Assembly (NCBI GenBank): GCA_963773835.1
Contig: CAVZCQ010000003.1
Span: 186,001 to 250,000 of the forward strand
From: JOPF136 sp963773835
GTDB lineage: Bacteria > Acidobacteriota > Terriglobia > Acidiferrales > UBA7541
DNA: 64,000 nt
Direction: 5' to 3'
Both the position numbers and the translations under genes were made by a program. The notes under the pieces are model-generated. The model was not told the origin of the DNA, did not search any database, and saw only the letters and a list, made by a program, of their open reading frames with translations. This document shows, piece by piece, positions 61,468-64,000 of this stretch (positions within the stretch are counted from its first letter, which is position 1; each line of letters begins with the position of its first letter).

Positions 61468-62088
61468 CTACCGAATGTCGCCGGGATCGATTCCGTTGCG
61501 GCGGGCCTGGGATTCGAGGTCGTCAATCTTCTCCTGCACTTCGTCGCGCTGCTTCTGGTAGACCTCCAGTTGGTCCTGCGGCCTGACGATCTGGTTGCCA
61601 TAGAGGCTGTTATCGGCCCGAGGAGGGCCACCCTGCTCGGTGCCTGGAGGCATGTTGGGGGCCTGCTGGGTGGTATTGATCTTGTTGGTGCCCTGGGAGG
61701 GGTTGTTCAGCGCGTCCTGGATTTCCTTGATCTTGGCATCCAGTTGGTCGCGTTGCTGGCGCAGGGGCCCGAGCTGTTTCCGGTAATACTCCGGGTCCTT
61801 TTCATCCGGCAGAGCTTTCTCCTTGCCTGGGGCCGCCGCAGCAGCGGCGGTGGCTTCTCCAGCCGCGGAGCCCTCCGCGGAAGGCGTAGCTGCAGCCGTG
61901 GTGATCCGGACGGAGGAGCGCAAATCGGTCAGATCGTCGTTGGTCCACACCTTCTTGGGTTTTTCCGCCGCTTTCTGCGCGGGCTTTTCAGAGGTCTGCG
62001 GAGATGGCAGGGCCTGGGCTTGCAGCGCGGGGGTAAAGGCAGCGCCAAAGGCCAACGCGAGAAATCCGGCGGCGAAATAACTCTGCAT
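61468..62088 (-). CDS. Exported coiled-coil protein, unknown family
   Basis: 206 residues. A signal peptide ends near ALQAQ (about 24). A Lys/Ala-rich segment follows (KPAQKAAEKPKKVWTNDDL). The C-terminal half is an alpha-helical coiled coil (PEYYRKQLGPLRQQRDQLDAKIKEI) ending with GNQIVRPQDQLEVYQKQRDEVQEKIDDLESQARRNG. Acidobacteriota genomes often carry such proteins; no function is known. It lies 42 bp downstream of the next gene in the same direction. Confidence 0.75.
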   Translation of the reverse strand: MQSYFAAGFLALAFGAAFTPALQAQALPSPQTSEKPAQKAAEKPKKVWTNDDLTDLRSSVRITTAAATPSAEGSAAGEATAAAAAAPGKEKALPDEKDPEYYRKQLGPLRQQRDQLDAKIKEIQDALNNPSQGTNKINTTQQAPNMPPGTEQGGPPRADNSLYGNQIVRPQDQLEVYQKQRDEVQEKIDDLESQARRNGIDPGDIR

Positions 62089-62130
62089 AGACAGCCTCCT
62101 GCCAGCTATCCAGTATACCCCCGCGACGGG

Positions 62131-63159
62131 CTAGGGTGCGGGAACCTGGAGATTGGGGTTGCTCAATTCGCGACGCACTTCGGGGAGGAGCTGGGAGGGC
62201 GGGCCCACGTGGAGATGATCGCGGGCCTCAACCGTGCGCACGGACTCCTCGTGCGAGAGGAGCTTGCGGCCCTGCACCTGGTGGGAGATGAGGGCGGGAA
62301 GCCAGATCCCAGGTGCGACTTCCTTCTGTTCGATGTGCACGCGTCCGCCCTTGTCGATCTTCCCGAGGATGCCGCCGCCGAACCGGAGATCGCGAACCAG
62401 CTCGGCGTCCAGTTGGACTACGGCTCCGCTCTGCGGATCCACCCAGAGGGTGATGCGGCTGGCGGCAAGCAGCTCGGTGGCGATGGAACCGGAGGCGGTG
62501 GCGGGCTTGGGATCGAGCAGGAGTTTCTCCAGAGGGCGGTGCGCGGAGGAATTCGGCAATCGTTCGGAGCCGAGCCAGGAGATTTCGTAGCCGTCGCGGA
62601 AAGCTTCCACGGCGCGGTAACGCTCTGCCGTGCGCTTCTTCCACTTCACAACGCGGGCCTGCTGGCGGGGTTCATCGGGGTCCAGCGCCCACACCAGGTC
62701 CTGCTCGACCTCGCGGAGCTCCTCGCGAAACTTTTCGGGGGTCACCTGGGCTCCGGAATCCGCCATGACAATTTTTACCGTGCCGGTTCCGGTGGGATAG
62801 ACGCGATAGACGCGATCGAGGACGGGGCCGGCATCGCCGGCGTGGCGGCGCTCGATCCAGTGTTCGGTGCGGGCGAATTCCGCCTCGGCGGCATCGCTGC
62901 GGTGAGTGGTGGCGATCACACGCTCGAGGAGCGCGCGCAGCTCCTGGCGCGAGGGAGGCGGCTGCGAGGGGACCGAGGATGGCGGGGCGGCAGTGGAAGC
63001 AGGAGCAGGAGGAAGTTTGGCTGCCTGCCGGGCTGCGAGCGGGCCTGCGCCGAGCAGCAGCAGGCAAATCCAGGAGCGAAGGCGAGCGACGATGCCGGTC
63101 AGACAGCGAACGCCGCGCGGCGACCGGCGGCAGTCCTGCTGCGCAGAGGAAAGGCGCAT
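62131..63159 (-). CDS. Exported protein, LolA-like fold suspected
   Basis: 342 residues with a hydrophobic signal segment (about 28-43) and a Pro-rich linker. The domain has ERRHAGDAGPVLDRVYRVYPTGTGTVKIVMADSG, YEISWLGSERLPNSSAHRPLEKLLLDPK and GGRVHIEQKEVAPGIWLPALISHQVQGR. The run of beta strands with a basic surface is like LolA/LppX-type lipoprotein-carrier folds, but no motif proves it. The start may lie later (for example at the residues near 20) because the first 25 residues are Arg/Ser-rich. Function unknown. Confidence 0.65.
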   Translation of the reverse strand: MRLSSAQQDCRRSPRGVRCLTGIVARLRSWICLLLLGAGPLAARQAAKLPPAPASTAAPPSSVPSQPPPSRQELRALLERVIATTHRSDAAEAEFARTEHWIERRHAGDAGPVLDRVYRVYPTGTGTVKIVMADSGAQVTPEKFREELREVEQDLVWALDPDEPRQQARVVKWKKRTAERYRAVEAFRDGYEISWLGSERLPNSSAHRPLEKLLLDPKPATASGSIATELLAASRITLWVDPQSGAVVQLDAELVRDLRFGGGILGKIDKGGRVHIEQKEVAPGIWLPALISHQVQGRKLLSHEESVRTVEARDHLHVGPPSQLLPEVRRELSNPNLQVPAP

Positions 63160-63207
63160 GAGATTGGGATTCGGGCCGCGCCGGGCAGGGTTGCCGGGAG
63201 CGGCGCG

Positions 63208-63780
63208 CTAATTCTTTGCCGGGCGCGCTGGCGCCGCGTGCTCCTCGCTCCAGGGGGGCACGATGCCATTGACGCGGGCGTAGGCGATGAGCTGGCCCAG
63301 GTGCTCGTGGCAATGAGTGGCGGCGACGAGCATGGCCTCGCGCACGGTGGCATCGCGGCCGAACAGTTTGATCGGTTTATCGATGTCCGGGGCGTTTTGG
63401 ATGGCCGCCTTGATGTGGGCGAAGGAGGCCTTCAGCGTTTCGATCACCTTCGGTTTATCGGTGATCTTCGCGAGCGCGGCGCCGGTGGTGCCTTCCAGCC
63501 GCGGAGTACCTAGGAAGGTGGCAAACGTGTAGTTCCCTGAGGCGACGTGCATGAAGACCTCGCTGGTGGAGCGGGCGCCCTCGGGATGCCAGGAGTACTT
63601 TTCCTGCGGAAATCTCTCGGCGAGCGCGACGAGCTTCTTTTCCGCGTCTTCCATGGAACGGATAATTTCCGCCTTGAAGCTGGCGGGAGCCGGCGGGGCC
63701 TGCGCGCGGATGGGCGCAGGGGGAGCGGCGAGGGCGAACGCGACTGCGAGTGCCGCGAGGGCTGTGGATGTCCTGTGCAT
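63208..63780 (-). CDS. DinB family protein, exported
   Basis: 190 residues from the ATG of MHRTSTALAALAVAFALAAP, a signal peptide. The DinB/YfiT four-helix domain follows: KLVALAERFPQEKYSWHPEGARSTSEVFMHVASGNYTFA, with metal-binding His in MHVASG and THCHEHLGQLIAYARVNG. DinB proteins are metal-dependent thiol transferases or remain uncharacterised. An export signal on a DinB protein is a little unusual but common in Acidobacteriota. Confidence 0.88.
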   Translation of the reverse strand: MHRTSTALAALAVAFALAAPPAPIRAQAPPAPASFKAEIIRSMEDAEKKLVALAERFPQEKYSWHPEGARSTSEVFMHVASGNYTFATFLGTPRLEGTTGAALAKITDKPKVIETLKASFAHIKAAIQNAPDIDKPIKLFGRDATVREAMLVAATHCHEHLGQLIAYARVNGIVPPWSEEHAAPARPAKN

Positions 63781-63923
63781 GGTTTCCTCCTGCGAGCGGG
63801 CGGCGCCGCGAACCATTATGTGGGGTGCGAGCGCTGCAACGAACCATCTTTTACTCTAAAGGCGGGGCCGTGTACAGAGGCAGGGCGGAAACTTCAAACG
63901 GCCAAAAAACGTATAGACTAAAG

Positions 63924-64000
63924 ATGAGCGGAAGACCCCAGATGAAGGAAGCCAGCCGGGCCAATGCGGTGGCGTTCGGCGAGACGCTGCGTCTCGCGGT
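63924..64000 (+). CDS. Start of an unidentified gene (truncated by the window end)
   Basis: The frame MSGRPQMKEASRANAVAFGE continues to the window edge. A TATAGA (63911-63916) lies just upstream. The 25 visible residues are not enough to assign a family. Confidence 0.4.
   Translation, partial: MSGRPQMKEASRANAVAFGETLRLA

Overview
The window is about 64 kb of GC-rich bacterial chromosome with dense, alternating runs of genes on both strands. No 16S rRNA gene is present, so the lineage is inferred from content. A kumamolisin-type S53 protease with Ig-like repeats, a TonB/ExbB/ExbD/ExbD block followed by a TPR lipoprotein, periplasmic xanthine-dehydrogenase-type and GMC oxidoreductases with Tat signals, several Pro/Ala-rich exported proteins and the remnant of a PknB-like kinase all point to the Acidobacteriota (Terriglobia-like). 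Most of the window looks like stable core chromosome.

Layout. 0-8 kb carries core information genes on the plus strand: a LOG-family protein, mutS2, a PIN-toxin pair with its own promoter and palindromic operator, dnaG, and rpoD behind a long leader. 8-13.3 kb is a minus-strand block: two small conserved genes, a membrane protein, a GMC dehydrogenase with its Tat-exported small subunit, a DUF2231 membrane protein and an MFS exporter. 13.4-17.5 kb holds a DUF3052 gene, a methyltransferase, an ArsR-like regulator divergent from a PEP-mutase-like/NIPSNAP operon, and a kinase fragment. 17.5-20.4 kb is a secreted M48-WD40 fusion. 20.4-26.7 kb is tgt, an aldehyde dehydrogenase, yajC, secD and secF. 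26.7-30.2 kb is the TonB/ExbB/ExbD module and 30.2-32.5 kb is relA/spoT.

32.5-37 kb is the accessory part. It has a DUF433/DUF5615 toxin-antitoxin pair, palindromic repeats, a duplicated relA tail, an HNH-nuclease remnant, a PLD-family nuclease with a small overlapping partner, two restriction-nuclease-like genes, and an 800-bp stretch with no gene and a spaced repeat. 37-44.3 kb returns to metabolism: a gamma-family PLP enzyme interrupted in frame by a dispersed repeat, an FAD amine oxidase, two lipoproteins (one a dead M1 peptidase), an MbfA-type iron exporter, RidA, a YeiH-like transporter and tRNA-Ile.

44.4-50.5 kb is minus-strand (S53 protease, aldehyde-oxidase-type large and small subunits), followed by a STAS protein. 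51-59 kb is plus-strand: an RND efflux pump (permease, then adaptor), glmM and tandem homocysteine S-methyltransferase paralogues. 59-61 kb is an ECF sigma/anti-sigma pair, followed by a probable free-standing structured RNA ending in a strong intrinsic terminator. The right end holds three exported proteins on the minus strand and the start of a plus-strand gene.

The most notable features are: a family of hairpin repeats (GCACAGGCA/TGCCTGTGC and variants with compensatory changes) scattered between genes; three apparent metalloenzymes that have lost zinc ligands; the relA tail duplication with mostly synonymous differences; a perfect-palindrome operator for the PIN module; the nuclease-rich accessory cluster; and the candidate RNA at about 61.1-61.3 kb.
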